Below, one piece after another: positions 24,103-35,912 of a stretch of 64,000 nt of DNA (position 1 is its first letter; each line of letters opens with the position of its first letter). Position numbers and translations under genes: made by a program. The stretch is from the NCBI GenBank assembly GCA_017506865.1, contig JAFCMP010000067.1, positions 248,001 through 312,000 on the forward strand. The letters run 5' to 3'. This stretch comes from Tribonema minus (Eukaryota > Sar > Xanthophyceae > Tribonematales > Tribonemataceae). A model generated the notes under the pieces. It was not told where the DNA came from. It did not search any database and worked only from the letters and a program-made list of their open reading frames with translations.

Positions 24103-26329
24103 TCACAATCCCGTGAACCCCCCCACCTCGCGCACCCACAGCTCGAACGTGAAGAGGTCCTTGTGGCCGCCGCGCGCGAACGACGCGAAGCGCACCGCGT
24201 CCGCGCCGAGCGCCGCCGCGGCCGCTGCCGCCAGCGCCTCGCCGACCGCGTGCGCCATCATGGCGTCGCGGCGGCCGTGCAGGATGAGCAGACGCACGCC
24301 GCGCGCGCGCGCGATCGTCGCGGCGCTGTCCCACGTCTCCGCTAGCCGCGCCGCGATGAAGCCGTAGAGGCCGGGGACGAGGCGGAAGGGGAGCGTCGAG
24401 GGGTGGTGACGCGCCGCCGTCTTGAGGTCCGTGAAGGGGGCGTCAAGGATCAGGCCCGCGGGGAGGCGCGGACGCGCGGGGTCTGCCATGCGGGGCGGGG
24501 GGGGGGGGGTAAAGGGGGGGGGGATGACGACATGCTTTCAAGATATCTATTGAAAACGTGGGCACTGTGAGCGTAGGTTTGCAGTGACCTGTGTGGGTGA
24601 TAGGTGAGTTTCAACTGAGGAAGGGGTAGGCGGCAACGCCGGTGAGAGGGCATGCTGCACGGCGGTCTGTAAAGCGCAAGTTGGTGGTGCTGATCCAGCC
24701 TGCTTGGTATAGGTAGTATACTCACGCTAGGCACACGTGCGGTGATAGGTTACCTGACTAATGAGCTGAGATGCTCAGCAGCGTTTTTTGAACAAGGCAG
24801 AGGTGCAATCACCTTTCCACTGAGCTGCATAATGCATGATCAGTGGTTGGCTGCACGCATGAGCAAGCAGGAAGGTTTGACGGGTCCAGTGATTGCAAAC
24901 GTTGCTAGACTTGCACAGGCGGCGAGGTGGGACGCTGTGTGTGAAGGTGTTGCTGAACTTGCAGCACGGTCCACACAGCGTACATAACCTGAAAGTATAT
25001 GACTCCATTGCATTCATAATGTGCGTCCCTCTGCGAGCCAATGCTCTGCTGCACTGAAAACAAAGTACTGCCCCTCGTAGCACTTCCCCGCGTCAATGTG
25101 CAAACATCGCCTGTGAATGCGTCACTGCGACGTGCACGCACGTTCGCCACGCCGCCAGCAGCACACAACGCAACCAGCACAACGCTGGTGACCGCACAGT
25201 CCCATTGACACCTGTGGTATCCTGGCACCCCAGAAGAGAACGGCTGCCCTGCTAAGTCTGCGCAAGCTTCTTAGCTCAGTGGCAAAGCCGGGGTCAACAC
25301 ACAATCAGGCTGCCGAGCACTGACCCTCTGCGAGCGCCGCAGCAAGCTTGATGGCCACGGCAGTGCCCAGCGACTGGCCGTACACGTAGACCTGCGTGTC
25401 GGGGCCGACGCGCGCTTTGACCCAGCCCCATATCGCCAGCGCGTCCAGTAGCAGCCCGCCCTCTGTTGGCGTTCCCTCCGAATCGCCAAAGCCGCGGTAG
25501 CTGCACGCGGGGCGTTGGTACGCAGCGGTGCGGCGTCGGGGGGTGGGGCGGCCAGCCAGGTGGCAGGTGAGTGTGAGGTTATGCGGTAGCGTATGCAGTA
25601 GTTGATTGGGTGGGCAGGGAGCGAGCTGTGGTGCATGCGCGCTGGCTAAGTGCCAAGTGTCACTAAGAGGGTCATCGGCGCCGAGAGACATCACATTGTA
25701 GACCATATGCACACGTATCTCTACTCTTCAGGTTGCTGTCAGAGCACTCGTTGTCTACAGTCTCACAGAGGCACAAGGCATTAAGCTGCTAAGTGCACCA
25801 GTGCCATCCTCACTTCATGCACTCTGCAGCCAGCATCACTGCGATCGCCATACAAACGTAATCACCCCATCAGATCCATCATGCAAGGCACTCACTCAAA
25901 AGCCATCACGTGCGCATCCAGCACGCCGGCCAGTGTTTTCACCAGGTCGACGCGGTTTTTCACACCGCGCGTGGCGGCGTTGCCATGAAAGTACACCACC
26001 ACCCTCTCTGCGTCTGCCAGCTCGCCCTCGAAGTCACCATCTTCCAGCGCCCTGCCCGCCTGGGCACTAACCCGAGCTATTCTCGAGTTGGGCAGCAGGT
26101 GCCAGCCGTAGAGCCGCAGGCCATCGCTGGTGGTGACATTGACATTCCTTGTGCCGTGAAGCCTGAATGCTCTCAGATCTGTGAGCTCTGCAGTCAGGGG
26201 CTGTCTGAAGCTGAGCCAGTGCGCATAGGTGATCAGATTCTGTGCGGGTGTGTAGCTGACCAGGGTTCCCACGGATATGGCCAGCAGGCCGCAGAAGCCT
26301 GCTGCTGCAGCTGGGATCAGCGACAGCAT
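24103..26329 (-). CDS. ABHD12-type alpha/beta serine hydrolase, 3 exons
   Basis: Exons on the minus strand: 26329-25896, 25500-25325, 24482-24103; 329 codons. Residues 6-27 are hydrophobic and probably form a signal anchor, placing the enzyme on the ER or another endomembrane. Oxyanion region HGNAATRG and AFDYRGFGDSEGTPTEGG precede the nucleophile motif VYGQSLGTAVA (Ser). DAPFTDLKTAARHHP matches the ABHD12 ESPFTN segment. The acid lies in LLILHGRRDAMM and the catalytic His in FARGGHKDLF. ABHD12 and its relatives hydrolyse lysophosphatidylserine and similar lipids; the substrate here is not shown by the sequence. Length is slightly below the human protein (about 400) because the N-terminal cytosolic part is short. 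It starts 237 bases from the divergent ketopantoate-reductase-like gene. Confidence 0.93.
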
Positions 26330-26566
26330 GCTGCTGAGGATAATCCGCGGTTTTACGGCTTCACGTCCGGCGCCTATCTGAGCTCAATGTTTTGCCTTTG
26401 GAAGCATATGGTCCTATGGCCCTCTAGTGCACTCACAGCCGCAGCCGCCTCTTTTTTTTTCAATTTTTTCTGCGGATGAACTTCAACCTGAATGTCAACT
26501 TGAAGTTAAAACTTGAAGTTTGAAACCGATCCGTGAATCACACAAGAGCGCGGTTCCTTAGATGCT
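26330..26566. promoter_or_regulatory. Divergent promoter with repeated AACTTGAAGTT motif
   Basis: 237 bases between two divergent start codons. It contains a T-rich run near 26450-26468 and, at about 26480-26524, CTTCAACCTGAATGTCAACT followed by two copies of AACTTGAAGTT. Related TTCAA/TTGAA pairs occur in the divergent promoter at 31609-31823. Confidence 0.45.
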
Positions 26567-29500
26567 ATGAATGGCCAGGGCAACCGACGAAAGCCCAGGG
26601 TGGTCTGCGTCTACAGTGAAGCCAGCGAGGTGTCGACAACAAGCCACGACACCGCCGTCTACATCGGCGCGCTACTGCAACTCGGCGGTCAGTGCGCCGG
26701 ACCAGATGAAATGCTCTCACTGTCAAACACTTTCTCCCTTCAAAGTGCCAGCAGACTCAGTGCCTGGTTTGATGCTTCAATTGAATGCAGGTTGGAGCGA
26801 TGTACACCTCGTAGAATTTTCCGAAGATGACAAAGGAGCAGGACACGCAGCAGGCAGTGGGCGCAACAAAAGCCTTCTGGTCATTCCTCCAGGCAAGAGG
26901 TACGCGTTGGCGCCCAATGTGAGTGCCACATCGGTGCTCGTGCACAAAGCAGCGTGTACTCCAAACCGCGAGCTTCTCAGATGTGCATGCAACCATGCTT
27001 CGAGCATCCAGTGCCGACGTGCCAGCCTGCCTCCTGCCCGCAGCCGCAGGAGTGCCGGTACAGCCAGTGGACGTGCATCGCGGAGGACGACTGCAATATG
27101 GTGCTGGTATTTGTCGATGCGAGCCACGCGGAGGCGTGTGCGAGGCGACTGGAGGGATCGCTCGCCTCGGGCACGGACGTGGCCTGCATCAGCTTTGTGC
27201 AGGGCATGGCCAGTGCTGGCGTCTTAAAGGCCAGGTGAGGGCTTGTTCAGGGTCAGTGAGGTATGCAGCTCCGCCTTGTCCATCAACAGTGTGCCCATCA
27301 CCAGCTGCAGCATTCCGCAGCTGATGCAACACTGAGCGCTCGTGGCCAGTGTCCGTACCTCGCGCATGGTGAGCAGCACCAGCGCATGTATATGGCCAAT
27401 GTTATCCTTAGATTTTAATTGCATCAGCCCACTGGCATCAGGCTACAACAATCATCTTTTTGGAGAGCTTTGCTTGATGCACGTTTGCCCTACAAGCACA
27501 GCAGCGGCGAACGGGATCTCATGCTTCGAAGTCGAGGTCCACGGACACGAGCTCGGCCCTCAGGCTAGCACGTGCGGTGCTGTTCCAGCATCAAATGCTT
27601 CAGCTTGTCGACAACACCCAGTCAGCCCCTCGCGCACCGCCACCACCGCCAACGCAAGAGCAGCTGGCCCCAATTCACGTAAACCCCCCCGGCCTCAAGC
27701 GCCGCGCAGGCTTGCCGACAAGGGCGTCATGACGCTGGACGGTTCGCCGGGGGTGAGCGTCGCGCGCGTGTCGAGCGCTGACGGCCGCGGAGCAGCGCTG
27801 TGCAGCCTGTACGGCGACGCGTCGCGCCTCGTGGTAGAGCGCATCGCCAAGGCGCAGGCGCGGCGCGGCGTCAAGTTCCTGGACCTGCTCGACACCGCCG
27901 GCGTGCAGCTGCTGCACAGGAAGCACGTGCTGCGTGAGTGAGGCGCCGCGGGTCAGCGCGAGCGCGCGTAACATGGCAGTCGGAGGCTTGCGCCGTCCAC
28001 GTGCTGCGATCTCGTTGGCGCGCGCTCGTGCGGCCCACTGCTGCGAATGGCAATATCAAAGTCACGAGCTCAACGCGCGCTGTGTCTCCTCCGAAAGCCT
28101 TGTCGCCCGGTACGCCGTGCGCAGCAGCACTGCTCATCTTTCGCCACAGGCACCATCTGGCAGACATACCACCGTTTCTCAGCCGTGCGGTTGCACGACT
28201 TTCCGGAATCCACGTGCACTGCCGCATTGCGGGGTGGCAGCGAGGAGAGCGTGATGCACACCGCTGCCAACGCCCCCCCCCCCCCCCCCCCCCGCCGCCT
28301 CCCCCTTGCCGACTTCACATGCTGCACCGCTCTGCCCCCCCGTCCCCCCCCCGCTGCTGCAGCGTTCGCGCACGGTGCCGTCATCCACGCCACCGTCGAC
28401 GCGGCCGTCGCGCTGACGGGCCTCACGCTGCGCGCCTTCCTGCGCGACTGGCGGTGCCGCCGCGTGTGGGCGGCCATGATCGCGGAGGGGCTCGCGGTCA
28501 CCGCCGCCGCGAGCAGGGGCGCGTGGGCCCCGGGGAATCCCTGCGGGCCCGCCACGCTGCCGCAGCTGGGTGAGTGTGAGGAAAGCAACTGCGTAGCTGA
28601 AACAGCAGAGTGGTGATGAACTTGAGTGATTTGCAACGAAATCGTTTGCATGTTCGGTCAAGTTACTGTGAACCGGGGAGGGGGAGGGGGGTGTAAAAAG
28701 TACCCACGTGGCCTGCATCGCCAAGCAGCAAACGTACCACCTTCCTCTTCCAGGGATCTTTGGCATGCGGCGCAGCATCGAGGGTGGCGAAGCGGCACAA
28801 TGAATGCATGAATTCATTCTCACGCCCGCGCAGCAGCAACTTTTGCAGGCTAGCTTGTCGAGCTGCGCGCTGCCGCCAAACATGGCAGCTTTTACCTTTA
28901 CTGAAACTGCAATGTTGATCTGCACTCACCGGGTCAAGTCAAGCTAGGGCTGCCCGTGCCGCTCTGCAGCTGTGATCAAGTGGTGACCGTCGCGCCGCGC
29001 TGTGCTGCTTTCCCCAATGACACTTGTTACATTGCAGAGTTGCTGCTGGCCCTGCCTACGCCCCTCTTCCTCACGCTGGAGCCCCTGCTGCTGCGGAGCT
29101 CGTCAGCATCGGCGCCCGCGATGCAGCACGATTTGCAATGTGGGCGCAAGGTACGAGCTTCATCGCCAATGTCTGCATGGAACACACATAGTTGCCGCGG
29201 CTGGCACATGATCACGGGAGCTGTGACATTTCAAGGGCCTGCATGCACCGTGTGCCGTTGCGCAGCATTACCCTCCACGGGCCTGAATATGCAGACACCG
29301 TTGGTGAAAGCGCGTGCAAGCTGATCATCGTCTACAACGTGCATAGTCTCGGTTGGCTTGACGTTAACCCCTGTCCTGACTCTAAGCGACACGCAGTGCT
29401 GTTCATCGGCAACCGCACTTGTTGCACGGGATTCGCATCACACCATCGGCCTACGTGCGGCTGCTGGCCGCCTTGATTGCGAACTGCATTGTACCTCATG

Positions 29501-30696
29501 CGCGCAGCCTCGCTGATGTGCGCCTGCAGACGGCGATCGACATCACCACGGGCGCGCTCCTGAGGGTGGCAAAACGTCACAATATCAGAGCACCTGCGTG
29601 TCAAGGTATGAGCAACACGTCGTTGAGTCCTCGTAAAGACGTATTGCCGCCACAAGCCACTGCATGTGCACCACAACGAGTAGTCTGGCTCATGCAGCCG
29701 TCCACATGGATCAGATTGTCGATGTTGCTCAGCCACATCATGTCAAATACGCACTCCGCCTGGGTTGGAGCATGCCATTGATCTGTTGCATCATTGAGCG
29801 ACAGGGAGTCGGACGACATCATGCACATGCACAGAATGGATGCAGCATTGCTGTCCTGTGACAAGTACTTTTGAATGGCACAGTACCATCTGCTCTACAC
29901 CCTAGAAGTGACACATACTACCCTTACCCTGCGCTTCAAGCCCATGCCATTGGTGCCATGATATTCCCTCTTGCATCATACAGCGTCCCCTGCTTTGCTC
30001 TTAGTCCGACTGTCTGCTGCACGTTTGGCGCAGTGGTACTCTCACTGAAGTATGCATAGACCTACACGACTGCGCTCAAGATCTGCGGCACTGTCAGCGC
30101 CTTGCGCGTGGCTTTCGGTAGAGACCGAGGGGGCCTGTCTCCATGCGTCGCCAGGTGGCATTGAGCCGCTAGTGACATTGCTCGCATTGCATGTGAACCA
30201 TGGCGGCCACAGCTGAGAATGCACTCATGGCGGAGTGCCTCTCTGTGCAAACAGACAATGGGCGAGGACCTGCGTTTTCCGCCCTGCTTGCAAAACTGCG
30301 GTTCTTGCTGCGATCAGAGTGCGCCCACGTGTTGTTAATGCAGCGCGTCTTATTACCTGTACGACATTCTGTACACAAGCAGCATGACCATGCATCTCAT
30401 TGCGCCACGCCCCCGTTCCCCCCGCACCAGCCGTGCACGACCTCCTGTCAGCCGCCGTGGCAGCAGGCGGCCGCACGCCCGCAGTCAGCCCTCAAGACTT
30501 GTACGTGGCGGCTGGCCGCCCGACATACAGCGCATGCGCGCTACGGCGCAAGGCCGCTCTGTGGCTGCTTTGGGCGGGCGGCGCGGTCCTGCTTGCGTGG
30601 TGCCAGCGCGGCGCGCTGGCGGCAGCGCTGCTCAGCGTGGCCATTGCGGTGTGCGCGGCGCTGCGCTACGTGGTGTTCACATCCACCACTCAATGA
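26567..30696 (+). CDS. Ketopantoate reductase-like protein (ApbA/PanE family) with membrane tail, 10 exons
   Basis: Exons: 26567-26687, 26791-26918, 27044-27234, 27710-27937, 28150-28250, 28363-28569, 28754-28783, 29038-29150, 29530-29605, 30431-30696; 486 codons, all phases consistent. The N-terminal Rossmann half reads YIGALLQLGGWSDVHLVEFS and NMVLVFVDASHAEACARRLE, then SFVQGMAS in place of the QNG loop. The C-terminal half has APAMQHDLQCGRKTAIDITT followed by LLRVAKRHNIRAP, equivalent to the SMLQD..R.TEIDYING..R.A..HGI..P signature of 2-dehydropantoate 2-reductase. The TEID Glu is Ala, the GxGxxG dinucleotide loop is not evident, and the active-site Lys is not obvious, so activity in CoA synthesis is doubtful. 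Two hydrophobic segments at the C-terminus (AALWLLWAGGAVLLAW and the following 20 residues) suggest a tail anchored in a membrane. Exon 5 uses an inferred GTGATG donor, and exon 3 could start at 27050. Confidence is higher for the C-terminal half. Confidence 0.68.
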
Positions 30697-31362
30697 CACA
30701 TGTTGTACATACTGCGTGGGCATCCTGACAGGGACGGTGATTGCATGGGGTGGTGCGGCGCTGCCTGCACTGCGCAGTGTCAGAATGTGGCCATGCTTGC
30801 AATCACGATGGGCCGTGTGGACTCATGTCGGTCAAGAGTGTTGTGGGGCTTACTTTTCGTTTTATGTTTTGACAAGGCCAAAGATGGGGTGTGATGCTCT
30901 GCTACGAGTTCCACAACAGGTTACATCTGTTGCCAACGCGCCTCATGCATCGTATACACTGTTAGCAAGGGTGCTGCGGGATGAGTCATCGATGGGCAGC
31001 ACGCATGTGCATGTGCCTGCCTCGCGCTTACGACCATTGCCCATGTGGCTTGTTTTTCTGCAATGCGCCCTTTGCGGGTGATGAACATGGGAGCTTTGGA
31101 CTGTTGACAAATGCACAGCAAGCCAACAGGTGATGGTGTGATTCTCAAATTGCCTCAAGGCAGCAACATACTTCGGTAGCAACGCAGTGCAAGCTGAACG
31201 TACTTCGTTAGCTCGCAGTGCGAGTTGCACATGCAGCACCAGCACCAACTATGCAAGCAACTGAACATGCAACGCCCACTGCTCGGAATACACAGCGATA
31301 TCACCATTAAGCAATGCGATGAACGTCAGCTTTGTTGCAATGGATAATGTATTGTTGAGTCA
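30697..31362. other. Convergent intergenic stretch, nothing recognised
   Basis: 666 bases between two converging 3' ends. No coding signature, repeat or RNA structure was recognised. Confidence 0.5.
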
Positions 31363-31608
31363 TCAAGAAGGTTGTTGTCGCGGTGTCCACACTGCTCTTG
31401 CAATGCCGACGCCCGCGAACCCAACCGCAGCAGCCGCCATGAACATCCTGTTGCCAACCTGCGCCTTCGGCGTTTGTAAATAGTGCATGAAGGTGTACCC
31501 TGATAAGCCGAGGAAGGTGCATGACCCTATAATTTTGCAGCTGCGATAGCACCAGCAGTAGCAGCGGGCAGCATATGGGGGGCGAGGTGAGGCTGCGGCT
31601 GCAGACAT
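31363..31608 (-). CDS. Small two-helix membrane protein, DMAC1/DUF4536-like
   Basis: 81 residues in a single exon from a good ATG. After a short N-terminus comes CYCWCYRSCKIIGSCTFLGL leading into GYTFMHYLQTPK, then a second hydrophobic stretch FMAAAAVGFAGVGIARAVW. A CxxC-type pair at the start of helix 1, a Gly-Tyr at its end, a short loop with Pro and a second helix are the features of the DUF4536 family, whose human member DMAC1 helps assemble the distal membrane arm of complex I in the inner mitochondrial membrane. The match is by pattern only, so function is tentative. The start lies 215 bases from the divergent oxygenase gene. Confidence 0.55.
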   Translation of the reverse strand: MSAAAASPRPPYAARCYCWCYRSCKIIGSCTFLGLSGYTFMHYLQTPKAQVGNRMFMAAAAVGFAGVGIARAVWTPRQQPS

Positions 31609-31823
31609 GATGGGTTTTTTACAGACGTAATCCAGGCGGGCGGTACCTGAGGCAATCTTGAGGTGGCGGGCGCTCAGACATCGCTGTCAACTAGCTCGTA
31701 ACGCGTAGCCGGAGCACGTGCCGCCAGCCCTCGTTTCTTCGGCTTCATCGAAGTTCAACCATAACTTGAACATCTGGATCTTGAAAAAGATCCGCAGCTG
31801 GCACGCACACATTACACGCTATC
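31609..31823. promoter_or_regulatory. Short divergent promoter with TTCAA/TTGAA motifs
   Basis: 215 bases between two divergent start codons. AAGTTCAACC, AACTTGAACAT and TCTTGAAAAAG lie at about 31750-31790, echoing the motifs in the 26330-26566 promoter. Confidence 0.45.
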
Positions 31824-33942
31824 ATGTCACTGCTGGGTAGCGCAGGCAGGGCGGAGGGGATGTCTGCGCTATTTCGAGCTGTAGAAAAACGCTTCGGCAA
31901 CCTGGAATCCTTGCGCGAGCCTGCGAGCGTGGGCGTGATTACAGCAGATGAGCTGCGAAGAGAAGATCTTGAGGCGCTCTTCGAACACAGAGCAGCAGCT
32001 GTGCATGTCAAAGGCTTCTACCCCGCTGCAGCTGCTGCAGCACTAGCTGCAAGGCTAGAATTAATGGAGACGACGAATTGGGAAATCAGCAGTGGCCGGG
32101 GACTGGAGAGCTCAGATGTGACGAGCATCAGCGTGCCTTTCAATGTCGCTCTCGGGAAGGGACCAGAGGCTGTAGAAGGTAAGCGGGTGGTGTGCAATAA
32201 TACTTACCACAGGCAATAGGGTGTGTGGTGATCACGATAGCAGCTTACTTCCCGGCTCTCTACATGCTGATGGAGCTGCCAGCAAGTTGCTCTGAACCCG
32301 TTTCAGCAATGAGCTACGGCAGTATGTCTATAGTCATGTCCAGCATACAGTGGGTTGCAGCATCCTCTGACCAGCAATCACCCATATATGCTACAGATCA
32401 GACAAGAAATGTAACGCATTACCATGCAACTGTCACCTTGGGACTGCCTGTCACACACGACTGTCCATCACGGTGTGCTTGCTGCAACAGCTGAAGTCTG
32501 GCCGTGGCCGAGGGACGGTGCTACTTAGCTGCACCTGATGACTCAATCACGCTCGCTGCCGCACCATGATACATTCATGTACGCTCTGAGGGCTGGTGCA
32601 CGACTGTAGTGGCTTCAGCAGTGACGGTGGGGAGAGCGCCTATTCAGGCGGTGATGTTGCTGCAGCTGATCGAGTTGCTGCTGCTGACGCGCAGCGCTTC
32701 CGCATCTCACTCCCCCGACTTACTCGTCATCGTGGTTGCCTTTAAGAGTAGTGCATTGGCATCACCCCAACCTCCCGCCTTCTGCCCCCCACCACCTCCG
32801 CCTGCCGCCATGGCCGCGCAGCGTACTTCGCGGCGGCACGCGCGCTGCAGCGCCGCCTGCGCGCCCCGCCCGCCCCCGGCGCGCCCCCCCTCCTGCCCCC
32901 CATCGACCAGCTGCGCCTCGAGCTGGACGAGCTCTGGCCGCACGGCGCGCGCGCCGCGCGCGACGCGCGCGGCCGCGCCTTCCTCCCCGGCCTGCCGCGC
33001 ATCATGCGCGGCCCGACGCGCTCGCTCGCGGGGTTCGTCCACGTTGACGACCTCGCGCCGCTGCGCGCGGCGCGCGGCCTCTTCAGCGCGAACGCGTACC
33101 TGCGCATGCCGCCGGCGGGCGGCGCGCTCGCGGTGTACCCGCTCGCCGTGCGCACGCGCTGGGACTTCTACCGCCACGCCGCGACGCTGTCGGGGCTCAT
33201 GGTGCGTGCGGCCGCGCCGCGCGCGGTGTCGCTGAGCGCTGCTGCGGGCGTCGTGTGCGCGCGTTCGTGCTGCGGCGCCGCGTACATCGTTCGTGCGCGA
33301 CAGTTGCGGCGGGCGACGGCGTGGATGTGGCGGGCCGCACCGCGCTGGCGGCGCTTGGACTGCGGCGGCGCATGTAGACGACGCTCTGAACGCGAGAGTT
33401 TCAGTTTTGCTGTAGTTCTGGACAGCAAGAGTGAGATGACGCGGTTTGCTCCATGCCGAGGCAGATCGCGCAATGTCGGAAGGCTGATGGTTTGAAGGCC
33501 GCTGCGGTGCATGTCGCCGCTATGAAGAACGCCGACGCGCACCGCGCCTCCGGGGTCAATAGCCGTCTCCACCAGAGACATGGGCTTTGTGGTCCATCAG
33601 CATGCGCGCGAGCTCACTGCCGTCTTGGCAATAACCACAGCCGCAGCGACTGCTATGTATTAGTGCACATGCGCACTGCGCTGCTACGACAGCTCAGCCT
33701 CCCCCCTCCTCCCCCCCGCCTTTGCCCATTACCTCATCGCTCAGGGCCAGGGCGCGGCGGCGCAGGACGCGCTGCGCCGCGCGCTGCCGCCGCCGCTGCG
33801 CGTGCGCCCCGCGCCGGGCGACCTCGTGCTGCTGTGCGCGCAGCGCCCGCACGCCGCGGAGGGCTTCCCCGTGGGCACGCGCGTGAGCATGCAGTCATTT
33901 GTCACGCACGAGCGCGGGCAGGCGCTCACGCTCGACACCTGA
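31824..33942 (+). CDS. 2-oxoglutarate/Fe(II) oxygenase-like protein, 3 exons
   Basis: Exons: 31824-32178, 32822-33201, 33745-33942 (exon 3 may begin at 33751); 310 codons. The core shows the double-stranded beta-helix pattern: HVDDLAPL gives the metal-binding His-x-Asp, [20 protein letters not shown] the following strands, and [20 protein letters not shown] the strand leading to the second His. GTRVSMQSF supplies the Arg expected to hold 2-oxoglutarate. Such enzymes hydroxylate proteins or small molecules; the substrate cannot be read from the sequence. Exons 2 and 3 are extremely rich in Ala and Arg codons compared with exon 1, a base-composition effect. No signal peptide seen. Confidence 0.7.
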
Positions 33943-35912
33943 GGGCGCGGCGCAGCGGCCGGCTGCCATAGGGTTAGGGTTACGCGCTGCGCTGCGGCGG
34001 CAGCGGCGCAAACACGCGCGAAGCGCGTCGCGCATCGCAGCGGGGCTGCGCGCGCTGCCTGGCGCGCTCCTGGCGCCGAGCGCTGCGCCGCCGCGCGATC
34101 GCTGGCGGCCAAAAGGCATGCACGCCGTGCAGCTCGCGCTTCCTTGCAGCGCCGCGTGAAGGCGAGTTTGTCAGCGGCGAGCAGCGCCGCGCGGCGATGC
34201 AGCCGCCGCGGCGCGCATGGCTCCGCGAGCACTTCTGACAGGAGGCGTGCTGCTGCCGCCAGCGCGATCAGCGCAGCCAGCGCAGCGGCGGCACGCGTTG
34301 AGGCGCCTGCGGAGGCGGTGCGGTGCAGTCCTGCATCAGGTGCGTCGCTGCCTCGTGCGTTTGGCGTCCAGCCGCCCATGATGTGTCGGTGCGACGCTCT
34401 CACACTCCCCGGGACCGCACGGCGCCGCTTCGCTTGTGCCGTTTGGGCGTGACAGCTGCGCTGTGAGCGCGGCGATTCGCTGCAAGCACAGGTGCAGCGC
34501 ATGCTGACATGCCCTGTGTCCCTCAGCGCATGTGCGCAATAGTCACAGTGCGTCCGAGGCAGTATCTGGCAGCGATAACGGCTCGCGTATGATTGCCTCG
34601 CCGCTCAGCGCTCGCGGCGTTGCATGCAGCGAGTGCTTGAGACTTTCTCTAGCGGTGCTGCGTGCGTGGCCGCTCCTTGGTTTTGAGCCGCGCTGCTGAC
34701 GCTTCCGCAGCGCTCAACAGCCGCCTCAAGTCACATCGCAAGAGCACTGCCGATGGCCCTCCCAACCCGTCTCATCTCTCTCCCTTGGCATCTGCATCGC
34801 CGCTCGTGTTGACTCCCAGGCGCCCCCGCTTGCTGAAATGCGCAGCGACTTCATGATGCGCACAGCCGTCGCAGCGCTCGCTGGCGCTGCCAGGGCCCAC
34901 GCGCTACGCACGTCACGCGTCAGAGGGGACACGGCGCCCCCAAGCGCACTCCACAAACCGGACAGACGGGTCCGCCAGGACCTAATCCCAATCCGCTATC
35001 TTGCTGCCAGGCGCTCAGCGCGCCGCGCGCACGCCTGCGATGACCGCCGCATCGCCGTTGCGCAAGCTGCCAGCATAGTCAGCGCCTGTGGCCGTGATGC
35101 CTTGCGCAGGCAGAGTGCTGGCAGCCGTGATTGCGTAGCGTGCTTGGACGTGTGCGTGATGTGCGTGCGCGGAGGGCACTCGCTTGCTGTCCATCGCCAG
35201 CTGATGCACCCAGCGCTGCCATGGCCAGCAGCCAATGTAGCGGCGACAGAAGAGGGGAAACGAACATGTCTAGTGCCGCCGGTCCCAGCTGTCAGATACA
35301 AAAGCACCCAGTGGGCCGCACTGCGAATTGTATGGCACAATACATGCGACGAAGTCCGATCACAGTGCGCGTGAGGCATTCTGCTGCCTGTGCTGTCAAC
35401 GCATTGCCTGGCATTCGCATTGCGCACAAGTGGTAGCATTGCGTGTGCCCTGCCTGGCCGGCAACTGAGCAACGATCACTGTTGCAGAGCATCCGGGTGT
35501 CCGTGCTGGCCAGTGGGCCTTTTGTGGCCAAAGGCCACGTGTGTTTCAACGCATTGCATGCAAACAAGAAGCAGTGCACGTGCACGCATGTATGACCGGC
35601 ATCATGTATGACCGAGGATTGGCTTGAGCACTGACGCAGTATGAGCAAGCTAGATCTTCTTGAAAAAAACAAGTGCATATATGCATGTGTGCATAGTTCA
35701 TGTTCACTACAATAGTGTATACTTCGGGCTTCTGATCGGAATGCGTGCGCGCCGCTGGCGCAGATTCCCGCGTTGACGAAGAGCAACATTTTGGATGACT
35801 AAACAACACACCCGGTAGGCAATGGTGGCAGTCAGCTCCTTCAGCTGCGTGTAGAGTGCTTGGTGGCCGTAGAGTTGGCGGTGGTGCTGCCAGAGCTGCG
35901 AGGCGACAAAAC
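33943..35912. other. Intergenic region, 2 kb, no gene assigned
   Basis: Short telomere-type run at 33968-33981. The minus strand has GC-rich open stretches (about 34330-33950, 34960-34820, 35100-35030) and an ATG at 35267 followed by a hydrophobic stretch (SPLLSPLHWLLAMAALGASA). A spliced minus-strand gene encoding a secreted Ala-rich protein is possible, but the exons could not be joined convincingly and no family was recognised. Confidence 0.4.

Noticed and set aside
32707-33177. Long Arg/Ala-rich frame on the minus strand opposite the oxygenase exon 2
   Set aside because: Composition shadow of a GC-rich exon; the plus-strand frame has the oxygenase motifs and splice borders.
35856-35912. 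Upstream extension of the ankyrin gene starting at 35856
   Set aside because: The codon there is GTG; the first ATG in frame is at 35913, directly before the repeats.
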